Part shown: positions 9,801 through 17,420 of the stretch, one piece after another
Numbering within the stretch: the stretch's first letter is position 1
Layout of the letters: each line of letters opens with the position of its first letter
From: an uncultured Opitutaceae bacterium
GTDB lineage: Bacteria > Verrucomicrobiota > Verrucomicrobiia > Opitutales > Opitutaceae
DNA length: 64,000 nucleotides
Direction: 5' to 3'
Assembly: GCA_903862935.1 (NCBI GenBank)
Contig: CAIOZY010000040.1
Location: 1 to 64,000, forward strand
The notes under the pieces: model-generated
The model's input: the letters and a program-made list of their open reading frames with translations, nothing else
The model's database searches: none
Told to the model about the DNA's origin: nothing
Position numbers and translations under genes: made by a program

Positions 9801-10175
9801 GTTCGGGCCCATCCGGTCGCTCAGGTCGTCGCGCCCGAGGGTCGCCGTGTAGGTCATGCGCCGCGGCGCCCCGCCGGAGGCCGGCATCTCGTAGACCTCC
9901 GTGTTGCCGTCGTACTGGGCGGTGAAGGCGAGGGTCGCGCCGTCGGGCGAGAACCGGGGGAACACCGCGTAGCCGGGGGTGTTCGTCAGGCGGCGGGCGA
10001 CCCCGCCCTCGTTGCCGACGGTGTACAGCTGTCCGGCGTACGAGAAGACAATCTGGCTGCCGTTGGTGGTGGGGAAGCGCAGCAGCCGGGTCTCGGCCGG
10101 GGCCCCTGGGGTTTGGGCGGCAAGCGCCGCGGCCGAAATCGCCGCGAGAGCAATAAGGCGGGGGGTGTAACGCAT
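6864..10175 (-). CDS. tricorn-type S41 peptidase with beta-propeller domains, secreted
   Basis: This is a protein of about 1103 residues. The ATG at 10175 opens a good signal peptide (RLIALAAISAAALAAQTPG), so the longer upstream frame is not used. The N-terminal half is built of WD40-like/PD40 propeller repeats (several copies of the FSPDG and WSPDSK type). A PDZ domain follows (EGDFILAVDGKPVRSMENI), then the S41 catalytic core with DDRGNGGG and the Ser-containing NQLSASDGDIFP. This is the bacterial tricorn-homologue architecture. It would degrade oligopeptides in the periplasm or outside the cell. An AGGA about 8 bases before the start is one of the few good ribosome-binding sites in the window. 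The gene diverges from a second exported peptidase across about 107 bases. Confidence 0.9.
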   Translation of the reverse strand: MRYTPRLIALAAISAAALAAQTPGAPAETRLLRFPTTNGSQIVFSYAGQLYTVGNEGGVARRLTNTPGYAVFPRFSPDGATLAFTAQYDGNTEVYEMPASGGAPRRMTYTATLGRDDLSDRMGPNNLVMAWKNKEPAVVFRSRMRSFNDFVGMLYAVGPDADLPRQIPVPMGGFMSFSPDDSKMAYNRIFREFRTWKQYRGGQADDIWIFDFKTGSLENITNNPAQDIIPMWAPNNRIYFISDRDGRMNLFSYDLATKQTAQHTHFADYDIKFPSLGKGAIAFEQAGRIWLFDLATGVARAVPISVQEDLALQRGGLTDVSKFVTEVDPAPDGKRVVAVARGDLFTVPAKHGAVRNLTDTPAVHERGASWSPDGKWIAYVSDATGETELYVRPQDGRGEPVQVTRGADTAYFKPVWSPDSKKLLWGDRAQRLRYVEVDTKAVTLVAANPSREFSQYVWSPDSLWVAYTQEEDYGMSGIHLYSLEAKKGYLATESWYEADSPRFSDDGKFLLFASSRDFHPTFSDTEFNHSYSNMQRVYLLALAKDTESPLKPQSDEVAVGKESAKPAEAKDEKAPPKPVSVKVDVDGLADRVVGLPVAPANYSSLRQVGDAVYYLRTMSEPLDVRGEDAEGPGGGTIASFSLKDRKETEIGKAERFEITADGKKMLVREGKDYAFVDMPAAKVEMKDKVPLAGLEMHLDRPAEWAEIYSESWRRMRDYFYAPNMHGVDWPAMRAKYAALLPYVQHRNDLTYLIGELIAELHIGHTYVGGGDRPMAPRIRTGLLGAELSRDPASRAYRVDRILSGENWQAATRSPLTEIGVNVKEGDFILAVDGKPVRSMENIYASLIGTAGKQVVLRVNSKPADEGARDVTVVPIGDEAPLYYYNWVRHNTETVSAKTGGQVGYIHIPDMGLEGLDEFVKHFYPQLGKRALIIDDRGNGGGFVSPMILERLRREMVMIEISRNGQPVPNPKDMLVGPMVMLANQLSASDGDIFPYRFRAAKMGKIIGQRTWGGVVGIRGFQPIATDGGFLSTPESGPYQKDGKSWVIEGHGVEPDIYVDNDPAKEFAGDDQQLDRAIAEVMDALKTASPTLPLPPVPTWPDKH

Positions 10176-10282
10176 GGGGCACATCCTGCGGCTCCCGCGG
10201 CGACTGCCAAGCAAATGTGGCGCCGCGCCCCCTCCCCCGTCCCGCTTGCCAGGGCCGCCGGAAACCTCAACCGTGGGGGCCG

Positions 10283-12451
10283 ATGAAGCCATCCCTCCTT
10301 CTCGGCCTGGCCCTTGCGCTCGGCGCCGCGCGGGTCGCCGCGGCCGGCGAATCTCCCCGCCAATGGGACTACCCCCCGGCGCCCCGGGGCGGGGTGGTCG
10401 ACGACTACTTCGGCACGAAGATCCCCGACCCCTACCGGTGGCTCGAGGAATTGGACTCCCCTCGGACCCGGGCCTGGGCGGCCGAGCAGAACACCCTGAC
10501 GTTCGGCTTCTTGGCGGGGATCCCCCAGCGACCCAGGATCCTAGCCCGGCTGACCCAGCTGTGGGACTACCCGAGGTGCGGCCTGCCCTTCAAGGAGGGC
10601 GGCTCCTATTTCTTCACGCGAAACAGCGGGCTGCAGAACCAGGGAATCGTCTACACCCAGGCCTCGCTCTCGGCCGAGCCGCGGGTCCTGCTCGACCCCA
10701 ACACGCTCTCTGAGGACGGGACGGTCGCCGTCACCTCCCTGGATGTCTCCCGCGACGGGCGATGGCTCGCCTACGGAGTCGCCTCCGGCGGGTCGGACTG
10801 GACCGAGTTCCGGGTCCGCGAGGTTGCGACCGGGCGCGACGCCCCCGACGTGATCCGCTGGGTCAAGTTTTCGGAGCCGGCGTGGACCCGCGACAACCGG
10901 GGGTTCTTCTACTCGCGCTTCCCCGAGGCAGCCGCGGATTCCGGAGGTCCCGGCGTCTTCGGGGAACTCTCCCACCAGCGCATCTATTACCACCGGCTCG
11001 GGACCGCGCAGGCCGACGACCGGCTCGTCTTCGAACTGCCCGGGCACCCGCTCTGGCTCTGCGGGACCTCGGTCACCGAGGACGGCCGCTACGCGGTCCT
11101 GACGGTCAGCCGGGGCGACTCGCACGACAACCTGCTGAGCGCGATCCCGCTCGGGGACCCCGGCTCGCCCGACGTGGGCGCAAGGCCGATCCCGCTCGTC
11201 GACCAGTGGAACGCGCAGTATTCCCTCGCCGGCAGCGACGGCCCGGTCCTGTACGTGCTTACGAACCTCGGGGCGCCGCGGCGCAGGCTCGTGGCGATCG
11301 ACGTCCGCTCGCCGGAACCGGGGAAGTGGAGGACTGTCGTCGCGGAGGGCCCCGAGGTGATCGAGGCGGCGGGCCTTATCGGGGGAAGGCTCGTCTTGCG
11401 AACCATGCAGGGGGCGAGCAGTCGGCTTGTGACCTGCGGCACGGACGGGTCGGGAGCCCGCCCGATAGGCCTTCCCGGAATCGGGTCGGTGCCCGGCTTC
11501 AGCGGCCACGCCGACGACTCCGAGCTGTTCTTCAGCTACACGGACTTCACCACTCCGCCGGCGGCCTGCCGGCACGACCTGTCGACGGGCAGGACCGAGC
11601 CCTTCGAGGCCTCCCGGCTCGTCTTCGACCCGTCGGCCTACGACACCCGACAGGTCTCCTACCCCTCCCGGGACGGAACGCCCATCACGATGTTCATCAC
11701 GTCGCGAAAGGGCCTCAAACGGGGAAAGCAGACCCCGGCCGTCCTCTACGGCTACGGGGGCTTCGACATCCCGATGACCCCGGCCTTCTCCCCCACGACC
11801 CTAGCCTGGCTCGAGATGGGCGGCATCTACGCCGTGCCCAACCTCAGGGGCGGCGGCGAGTATGGGCGGGACTGGCACGAGGCCGGGACGAAGGAGCGCA
11901 AGCAGAACGTCTTCGACGACTTCATCGCCGCGGCCCAGTGGCTGTTCGACCAGGGCTACACCTCACCCGGCCGCCTGGTGATCAGCGGCAGGAGCAACGG
12001 GGGCCTGCTGATCGGGGCGACCCTGAACCAGCGCCCGGACATCTGCCGGGTGGCCTGGCCGGGCGTCGGGGTGATGGACATGCTGCGCTTCCAGAGGTTC
12101 ACGATCGGCCACGCCTGGATCTCCGACTACGGGTCGAGCGACGATCCGGCGGGGTTCCGCTACCTGAAGGCCTACTCCCCGCTGCACACCGTCCGCAACG
12201 GGGCCCGCTATCCGGCGGTCCTGGTGACGACCGCCGATCGGGACGACCGCGTCTACCCGGCCCACTCCTTCAAGTACACGGCCCAGATGCAGGCCTCGGC
12301 CTACAACGGTCCCGGGGCGCTGCCGATCTTCCTGCGCTGCGAGACCCGGGCCGGGCACAGCACGGGCAAACCCACCTCGAAACTGATCGAGGAGGAGGCC
12401 GACAAGCTCGCCTTTGCGGCGCACTTCCTGGGTCTTGAGGCGCCGCCGTGA
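10283..12451 (+). CDS. prolyl oligopeptidase family protein (S9A), exported
   Basis: This is a 722-residue peptidase. The ATG at 10283 gives a signal peptide (KPSLLLGLALALGAARVAAA); the longer frame from 10217 lacks one. An N-terminal beta-propeller gate precedes a C-terminal alpha/beta hydrolase domain. The catalytic Ser is S571 in ISGRSNGG, the Asp lies in TADRDDRVYP, and the His in RAGHSTGKP. All three residues are in the usual S9A contexts. It would cleave proline-containing oligopeptides in the periplasm. It is transcribed divergently from the tricorn-type peptidase, so the two may be co-regulated in peptide use. Confidence 0.93.
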   Translation: MKPSLLLGLALALGAARVAAAGESPRQWDYPPAPRGGVVDDYFGTKIPDPYRWLEELDSPRTRAWAAEQNTLTFGFLAGIPQRPRILARLTQLWDYPRCGLPFKEGGSYFFTRNSGLQNQGIVYTQASLSAEPRVLLDPNTLSEDGTVAVTSLDVSRDGRWLAYGVASGGSDWTEFRVREVATGRDAPDVIRWVKFSEPAWTRDNRGFFYSRFPEAAADSGGPGVFGELSHQRIYYHRLGTAQADDRLVFELPGHPLWLCGTSVTEDGRYAVLTVSRGDSHDNLLSAIPLGDPGSPDVGARPIPLVDQWNAQYSLAGSDGPVLYVLTNLGAPRRRLVAIDVRSPEPGKWRTVVAEGPEVIEAAGLIGGRLVLRTMQGASSRLVTCGTDGSGARPIGLPGIGSVPGFSGHADDSELFFSYTDFTTPPAACRHDLSTGRTEPFEASRLVFDPSAYDTRQVSYPSRDGTPITMFITSRKGLKRGKQTPAVLYGYGGFDIPMTPAFSPTTLAWLEMGGIYAVPNLRGGGEYGRDWHEAGTKERKQNVFDDFIAAAQWLFDQGYTSPGRLVISGRSNGGLLIGATLNQRPDICRVAWPGVGVMDMLRFQRFTIGHAWISDYGSSDDPAGFRYLKAYSPLHTVRNGARYPAVLVTTADRDDRVYPAHSFKYTAQMQASAYNGPGALPIFLRCETRAGHSTGKPTSKLIEEEADKLAFAAHFLGLEAPP

Positions 12452-12467
12452 GCCGCCCCGCTCACGG
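12446..12467. terminator. hairpin between convergent genes, spanning both stop codons
   Basis: CCGTGAGC (12446-12453) pairs perfectly with GCTCACGG (12460-12467) across a six-base loop. The TGA of the S9 peptidase gene and the TGA of the NamZ-type gene both lie inside the stem arms. There is no T-tract, so it may be a bidirectional 3' end structure rather than a classical terminator. Confidence 0.4.
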
Positions 12468-13832
12468 GTAGATCCAGAACTTGCGGTTCTGCTGCTGGAA
12501 GGCCCGGTCCTGGGCCTGCCAGGCCCTGAGGTAGGCCGCCACGTCCACCTGCGCCCCGTGGGCCGCGATGTCCCGGAAGAAGGCCGTCGATCCCATCAGA
12601 CGCAGGAAGCCCTCGGCTGTCCCCTTCGAGGCGGCCGCAAACGGGTTCTTGGGCTCGAGCTTGCAGGCGAGCTTCATCAGGTAGAAGTCGAGTTCGGTCG
12701 GCCGCCACTCGTCCCAGTCGGTCACCTCCAGGTAGATGCCGGTCGCGGGCTGGCCGGTCCGGGCGTTGGGGACGCTCACGCGGCGGAACCGGACCCCGGA
12801 GACGGGCAGCGCCTCCAGTTCGCGCTCCAGCACGTCCAGCTTCACCGCCGGGTGATAGATTCCGCGGAACGGGTACTGGCTTCCGACCCCGTTGCTGAAC
12901 TTTCCGAGCTCGGTCCCCAGGCCTGTCATGGGGTAGCCGACGACCGCCGAAAAATCCGGCATGAAGGGCGAGGTCGGCACCCAGGTGAGCCCGGTCTCCG
13001 GCCAGCGCATGCTCCGCCTCCAGCCGCTCATCGGGACAACCGTGAGCCGCCCGCGGACCCGGGAGGCCTCGGGGATCCTCAGGACCCCAGGCGTTCCCTT
13101 GGCGAACAGCGCCAACTCCGCGATCGTCATGCCGTGCACGTAGGGCACGGGCAGCGAATTGACCAGGTTCGATCCGACGCACTGCGGGTCCAGGAGCGGG
13201 CCGTCCGCCTTGAGACCCCCGAGCGGGTTCGGCCGGTCCAGGACGATCACCTCGACCCCGTTCTCGAAGCATCCCTCCATCAGCTGCTCCATCGCGCCCG
13301 TGAAGGTGTAGGAGCGAACCCCGATGTCCTGCAAGTCCACGACGACGGCGTCGATCCCCTTCAGCTGCGCCTTCGTGGGCCGGTGGGTGCGGCCGTTGTA
13401 GAGCGAGAAGACCGTGAGCCCCGTCTTCGCGTCGACCTGGTCGCCGAAGATCTTGCCTGCCGGCACCGTCCCGTAGATGCCGTGCTCGGTCGCAAAGAGG
13501 GCGACCAGCTTGACCCCCGGGGCCGAGTGCAGCAGGTCGACTGTGGGGACTCCCCTGCGGTTCACCGCCGCCGGATGGGTCAGCAGGGCGATCCGCTTTC
13601 CGCGGAGCACGAGGTAGTTTCCGGACTCGAGCACATCGATCCCCGGCCTGACGTCGCTGGGGACCTCGACAGAGGGGATCGCCGGGGAGGGCGCGGGCCG
13701 CTGCGCCAGCGCGGCGACCGCCGGGGCCGCCTTCGGGGCCGGGACCGGCTGGTTCGCATGGCAGCCGGACAGGCAGAGGACCACCAGAAGGGCCAGCCGG
13801 CCCAGGCTCTGGATCCGGGTGAATCGGGGCAT
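12462..13832 (-). CDS. namZ: NamZ-type (DUF1343) exo-N-acetylmuramidase lipoprotein
   Basis: This is a 456-residue protein of the DUF1343 family, whose characterised member NamZ removes N-acetylmuramic acid from the non-reducing end of peptidoglycan fragments. Visible signatures are LLTHPAAVNRRG, ATEHGIYGTVPAG, VVDLQDIGVRSYTF and VLDRPNPLGG. The ATG at 13832 opens a lipoprotein signal with lipobox LSGC near residue 24, so the enzyme is probably lipid-anchored. A TTG at 13868 would overlap the glycerate kinase stop but adds nothing recognisable. The gene lies 33 bases downstream of glycerate kinase, likely in one transcript. A role in wall-sugar recycling is inferred from the family. Confidence 0.85.
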   Translation of the reverse strand: MPRFTRIQSLGRLALLVVLCLSGCHANQPVPAPKAAPAVAALAQRPAPSPAIPSVEVPSDVRPGIDVLESGNYLVLRGKRIALLTHPAAVNRRGVPTVDLLHSAPGVKLVALFATEHGIYGTVPAGKIFGDQVDAKTGLTVFSLYNGRTHRPTKAQLKGIDAVVVDLQDIGVRSYTFTGAMEQLMEGCFENGVEVIVLDRPNPLGGLKADGPLLDPQCVGSNLVNSLPVPYVHGMTIAELALFAKGTPGVLRIPEASRVRGRLTVVPMSGWRRSMRWPETGLTWVPTSPFMPDFSAVVGYPMTGLGTELGKFSNGVGSQYPFRGIYHPAVKLDVLERELEALPVSGVRFRRVSVPNARTGQPATGIYLEVTDWDEWRPTELDFYLMKLACKLEPKNPFAAASKGTAEGFLRLMGSTAFFRDIAAHGAQVDVAAYLRAWQAQDRAFQQQNRKFWIYP

Positions 13833-13864
13833 CGGAGAGGTGCTCACGGGAAAAACGGGCCGGA

Positions 13865-15025
13865 TCAAACCGCCTGGCGGACGGAGGCGGCCAAATTCGC
13901 GCCGCAGGCCTTCAGGGCCTCCGCCAGCGGGGTGCCGGGCGGGGTTATGGCGTGCAGAGACAATCCTGCCGGGGGCGCCCCCTGTTCAGCGACCTGACCG
14001 GCAAAGACGTGGACTGCCTTGCCGAGGGCGAGCGCCCTCGAGGCGACCGCCCCGGGCCCCTTCCCCTCGAGGGAACTCCGGTCGAAGCGGCCCTCGCCGG
14101 TGAGGACCGCGTCGGCCGCCGCGACCCGGGCATCGAGGTCGAGCCAGTCGGTGACCAGATCGAAGCCGGGAAGCAGGTGGGCCCCCGCCGCAACGATAAG
14201 CCCGAAGGAGAAGCCACCCGCGGCCCCGGCTCCGCTCGCCTCCATCAGCGACCGGTCCCTGCCGCAGTGCTCGCAGAGCAGTTCGGCCACGCGGGCCGTG
14301 CCGGCCTCAAGCCGGCCGTAGTCGCCGGGCTTGAGCCCCTTCTGCGAGGCGTACACGGCTGCGGCCCCGCGGGGGCCGAGCAGGGGGTTGGTGACGTCGC
14401 AGGCAATCCGAAGCGGCGGAATTGACGGGAAGGCCTCACCCTCGATCCGCTCCATTTCCGGCCAGAGGGCCGGGACCGGCGGGATGAGCTTGCGGCCGCC
14501 GGCGCCGCGGAACTCCAGGCCCAGAGCGCTCAGGGCTCCGAGGCCCAGGTCGTGGGTCGCGCTTCCGCCGATTCCAAGGATGACCGCCGCGGCGCCCAGC
14601 TCGGCCGCCGCCCGGATCAGCTGCCCGGTGCCGCGGGAACTCGCCTGCCACGGATCCCGCTGATCTCGCGGTAAAAGCGCCAGCCCGCTCGCGGAGGCCA
14701 TCTCGATCAGGGCGACCTTGCTATCGGCGGGAATGTGGCCCAGGTCGAGCCGCGCCCGGGCGGCCGCCGGGATCCGGGAAAGGGACACTAGGCCCACGGG
14801 GGCCTCGACCAGCCCCCCGCGGGGGCCGGTCACCGGGAAGGAGACGAGCTGCCCGCCCGCGGCGTGGGTGAGGATGTCTGCAAAACCCTCCCCTCCGTCG
14901 GTCAGCGGACACAGGTCGAGCTCCCAGTCGGGGTGGTTCGCGCGGACGGCCCGGGCCGCAAGTTCGCAGGCCTGCCGCGCCGCCAAGGCGTCCTTGAACT
15001 TGTCGAAAGCTACGAGGAGGCGCAT
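13865..15025 (-). CDS. glycerate kinase (GarK/GlxK family)
   Basis: This is a 386-residue enzyme starting MRLLVAFDKFKDALAARQA, the hallmark N-terminus of the GarK/GlxK family. DGGEGFADILTHAAGG and LGIGGSATHDLGLGAL are the other conserved loops. It phosphorylates glycerate with ATP in the cytosol, feeding glyoxylate or serine-derived carbon into glycolysis. Its length is normal. It ends just before the NamZ-type gene and starts 19 bases after the RNA methyltransferase gene on the same strand, so the three may be cotranscribed. Position of phosphorylation (2- or 3-) is not decided by sequence here. Confidence 0.92.
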   Translation of the reverse strand: MRLLVAFDKFKDALAARQACELAARAVRANHPDWELDLCPLTDGGEGFADILTHAAGGQLVSFPVTGPRGGLVEAPVGLVSLSRIPAAARARLDLGHIPADSKVALIEMASASGLALLPRDQRDPWQASSRGTGQLIRAAAELGAAAVILGIGGSATHDLGLGALSALGLEFRGAGGRKLIPPVPALWPEMERIEGEAFPSIPPLRIACDVTNPLLGPRGAAAVYASQKGLKPGDYGRLEAGTARVAELLCEHCGRDRSLMEASGAGAAGGFSFGLIVAAGAHLLPGFDLVTDWLDLDARVAAADAVLTGEGRFDRSSLEGKGPGAVASRALALGKAVHVFAGQVAEQGAPPAGLSLHAITPPGTPLAEALKACGANLAASVRQAV

Positions 15026-15044
15026 CGGTCGGTGTCGTGCAGGC

Positions 15045-15845
15045 TCATGGGGACGGCGGTCGCCGACGATCGGTTCCGGTCCGGGCGCCTGTCAACTCCC
15101 ACATCAGGACGGCTGCGGCGGTGGATACGTTGAGGGACTCGACCGCGCCGGCGCCGGGGATCGTGACGAGCCGGGTGCAGGCCGCTGCAGTCTCCGGCGA
15201 CAGCCCGCCCTCCTCGTTGCCCAGGACGAGGGCGAACGGGGGCGGGGGCGCCCCGCCGGGCCTCGGGGCTCCGAGGGACCGGGCGCTCTTGCCGCCGCTG
15301 GCGGCCGCCCCCACGACCTCGTAGCCGGCGCCTGCAAGCGCCTTCAAAAAAGCAGGCAGCGAGGAGACTCTCCTCACCTCGACACGCTCGAGTCCCCCCT
15401 CGGCGACCCGGTAGGCCGCGTCGTTCGGCCGGGCCGCGGTGGGAACGTCCGGGATCACGATCCGCTGGATCCCAAAAAACGCCGCAGTCCGCGCAATCGC
15501 GCCCAGGTTGTGGGCGTTGCCGATCCGGTCGAGCGCGAGGACTCGGTCGCCCTTTTGGGCCCAGGCCTGCGGCTCGCCCTCGACGACGGGCTCCAGCGCG
15601 GGCTCGTCCACGACCGCAACGATGCCACCGTGGTGGACCGTTCCGGCGACCTTCTCCATGTCGGCCGGCTCGAGGCAGCGGTAGATCTTGCGGGAGGCCG
15701 AGAGGGCGCGGCACAGGACCCCGATCTTGCGCCCGGTCGGGTAATCGAAGTAAAGCCGCCGGATCGAGCCCGCTTCCTTCTGGAAGCGAGCCCGCACGGC
15801 CGCCAGGCCGCAGATCTTCAGTTCGCCTTTTGTCGGTCTATCCAT
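15045..15845 (-). CDS. TrmH/SpoU family RNA 2'-O-methyltransferase
   Basis: This is a 266-residue SPOUT-class methyltransferase. An N-terminal substrate-binding part is followed by the three SpoU motifs: DRIGNAHNLGAIARTAAFFG (motif 1), ALVLGNEEGGLS (motif 2) and IPGAGAVESLNVSTAAAVL (motif 3), which form the trefoil-knot SAM site. It should methylate a ribose in tRNA or rRNA; the target nucleotide cannot be assigned. Between motifs 1 and 2 is a Pro/Gly-rich insert. It lies between the RlmM-like gene (25 bases upstream) and glycerate kinase on the same strand. Confidence 0.88.
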   Translation of the reverse strand: MDRPTKGELKICGLAAVRARFQKEAGSIRRLYFDYPTGRKIGVLCRALSASRKIYRCLEPADMEKVAGTVHHGGIVAVVDEPALEPVVEGEPQAWAQKGDRVLALDRIGNAHNLGAIARTAAFFGIQRIVIPDVPTAARPNDAAYRVAEGGLERVEVRRVSSLPAFLKALAGAGYEVVGAAASGGKSARSLGAPRPGGAPPPPFALVLGNEEGGLSPETAAACTRLVTIPGAGAVESLNVSTAAAVLMWELTGARTGTDRRRPPSP

Positions 15846-15870
15846 GCCGTGAGTGCGGTCCAGCCCATCG

Positions 15871-16893
15871 CTATTCGAGACGGCCGGCGATCGTAAACTC
15901 CTCGCGGTCGTGGAAAAGGTGCCGGATGCGCAGGCCGCTCAGCGCAGACAGCGGTGAGCCGGGAGCCCGCAGCTCCGCGAGGAGCCCCAGGGCGTCGACC
16001 CGGCCGAACTTGAGGTTCACGACGAGCCTCCGGCACCAGCGCCCCGCCACCCACGGCGAGACCAAGTCCTGCAGCACGTGGTGGGGATCCTCGAGCAGGT
16101 CGCAAAACAGCCAGTCGAAGACCTCCCCCGCGGCCGGCCGGAACCCGAAGGCATCGGCCCGGCGGTGGTCGATCCCGGGATGCCCCAGGGCGGCACCCTT
16201 CAGGGGCCCGTTGTCCACCGCGACAACCCGGGCCCCGTGGCGGGCCGCGCTGTAGCTCCAGCCCCCGGGGGCTGCGCCCAAGTCGGCCACCGTCTCGCCG
16301 GCCGAGGGCTCGGCCCCGAAAATCCCGTAGGCCTCCTCCACCTTCAGGTACGAGCGCGACGGGGCAGCGGGGTCGTCGGCCATGCGCCTGGGCCCGTTGA
16401 TCCAGGCCGTGCGCGCGACCCACGCCCGGTCGAATCCGCCGAACCAGACAAAAAGCCCGCGGGCCGGACCGACCCCCCATGGTGTCTCGGGCGAGGCGAG
16501 CCGGGCCACCCGGGACAACCGGGATGAGAGCGCCTCGCCGAAGGCCCGCTCGACCGCGCCGGCGCGGCGGCTCAAGCCCACGGTCTCGGGCGGGGCCCCC
16601 CAGAGGCTCGGCCAGGAGCCCTCCACGCGCTCCCCGCGCAGCGCCTCGGCGAAGTACTCGAGGATCTGCCGGGAGAGCGCGTTCACGGAGTCGCCCCGTA
16701 CCTCGACGGGCTCAGAGAGCACCCGGTGGGCGAAGGTGAGGTCCCGGAATGCGGGGGAAAGCTCCCCCGGCGGGACTTGCGCGCACAGGACCCATCCCGG
16801 CCCGCTCTCGGACACCGAGGCGCCCGCGGTTTTGAGCTCGCGCTCGAGCAGCCCTTCATAGCCGTCCTGGCAGGTGCACAGCATGGGGGTCAA
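15871..16893 (-). CDS. rlmM: RlmM-like 23S rRNA 2'-O-methyltransferase
   Basis: This is a 340-residue SAM-dependent methyltransferase. An N-terminal THUMP-like segment is followed by a Rossmann-fold RrmJ/FtsJ-type domain. The SAM loop is ADLGAAPGGWSYSA near residue 208. Candidate residues of the K-D-K-E tetrad lie in RSYLKVEEA, FCDLLEDP and VVNLKFG. This arrangement matches RlmM, which methylates C2498 of 23S rRNA in E. coli. The start may be ATG 16893 or ATG 16884. The E. coli gene is not next to SpoU, so the pairing of two RNA methyltransferases here is a local arrangement. Confidence 0.82.
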   Translation of the reverse strand: MTPMLCTCQDGYEGLLERELKTAGASVSESGPGWVLCAQVPPGELSPAFRDLTFAHRVLSEPVEVRGDSVNALSRQILEYFAEALRGERVEGSWPSLWGAPPETVGLSRRAGAVERAFGEALSSRLSRVARLASPETPWGVGPARGLFVWFGGFDRAWVARTAWINGPRRMADDPAAPSRSYLKVEEAYGIFGAEPSAGETVADLGAAPGGWSYSAARHGARVVAVDNGPLKGAALGHPGIDHRRADAFGFRPAAGEVFDWLFCDLLEDPHHVLQDLVSPWVAGRWCRRLVVNLKFGRVDALGLLAELRAPGSPLSALSGLRIRHLFHDREEFTIAGRLE

Positions 16894-16970
16894 AACTTCG
16901 GGTTGCAGTGGGGCTCGAACCGCCGTTTGAAAGGGCTGTCCATTGGTGTCGGTCTCTTTGCCCCCCGCCC

Positions 16971-17420
16971 ATGAAAATTGCGATCCTGTTCTTCCTGATC
17001 GGCGCCATCGCCGGAGGTTACGCCATGCGTGTCTACGACGAGCAGCACGGGGGCTTTAACCCGCGGCCCGCGGCCGCGCGCGTCGCCGACTCCCTCTCCG
17101 AGAAGCTGCGGCAGTGGCGCCTGAGCCCCGAGGAGGTCAAGGCCGACCTCGCGCGCACCGGCCAGATCGTTCGGGCCAACGCCGTCGTCGCCGAGTCGCG
17201 GATGTCCGACGCCAGAATCGCCGCCGTGGTGAAGGCGAAGTTCTTGATCGACCGCGACCTGTCGGCCCGCGACATCGCCGTCCAGGCCGCCGGCGGCCGC
17301 GTGACCCTCTCGGGCACCGTGTCGTCCCCCGACCTCGTGGCCCGGGCCGTGGCCCTGGCGCTCGACACCGAAGGCGTGCGCACGGTCGAGGCCCGGCTGA
17401 CCGCGGCGCCCCGACCCTAG
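16971..17420 (+). CDS. membrane-anchored BON-domain protein
   Basis: This is a 149-residue protein with an N-terminal hydrophobic anchor (KIAILFFLIGAIAGGYAM). The C-terminal BON domain spans about residues 80-145 (ARIAAVVKAKFLIDRDL, RVTLSGTVSSPDLVARAV). BON domains are small alpha/beta modules in exported proteins thought to contact membranes or ligands. ATG 16971 was chosen because it opens the signal anchor. Its TAG overlaps the valS stop on the opposite strand by three bases (17417-17420). The function beyond envelope association is unknown. Confidence 0.85.
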   Translation: MKIAILFFLIGAIAGGYAMRVYDEQHGGFNPRPAAARVADSLSEKLRQWRLSPEEVKADLARTGQIVRANAVVAESRMSDARIAAVVKAKFLIDRDLSARDIAVQAAGGRVTLSGTVSSPDLVARAVALALDTEGVRTVEARLTAAPRP

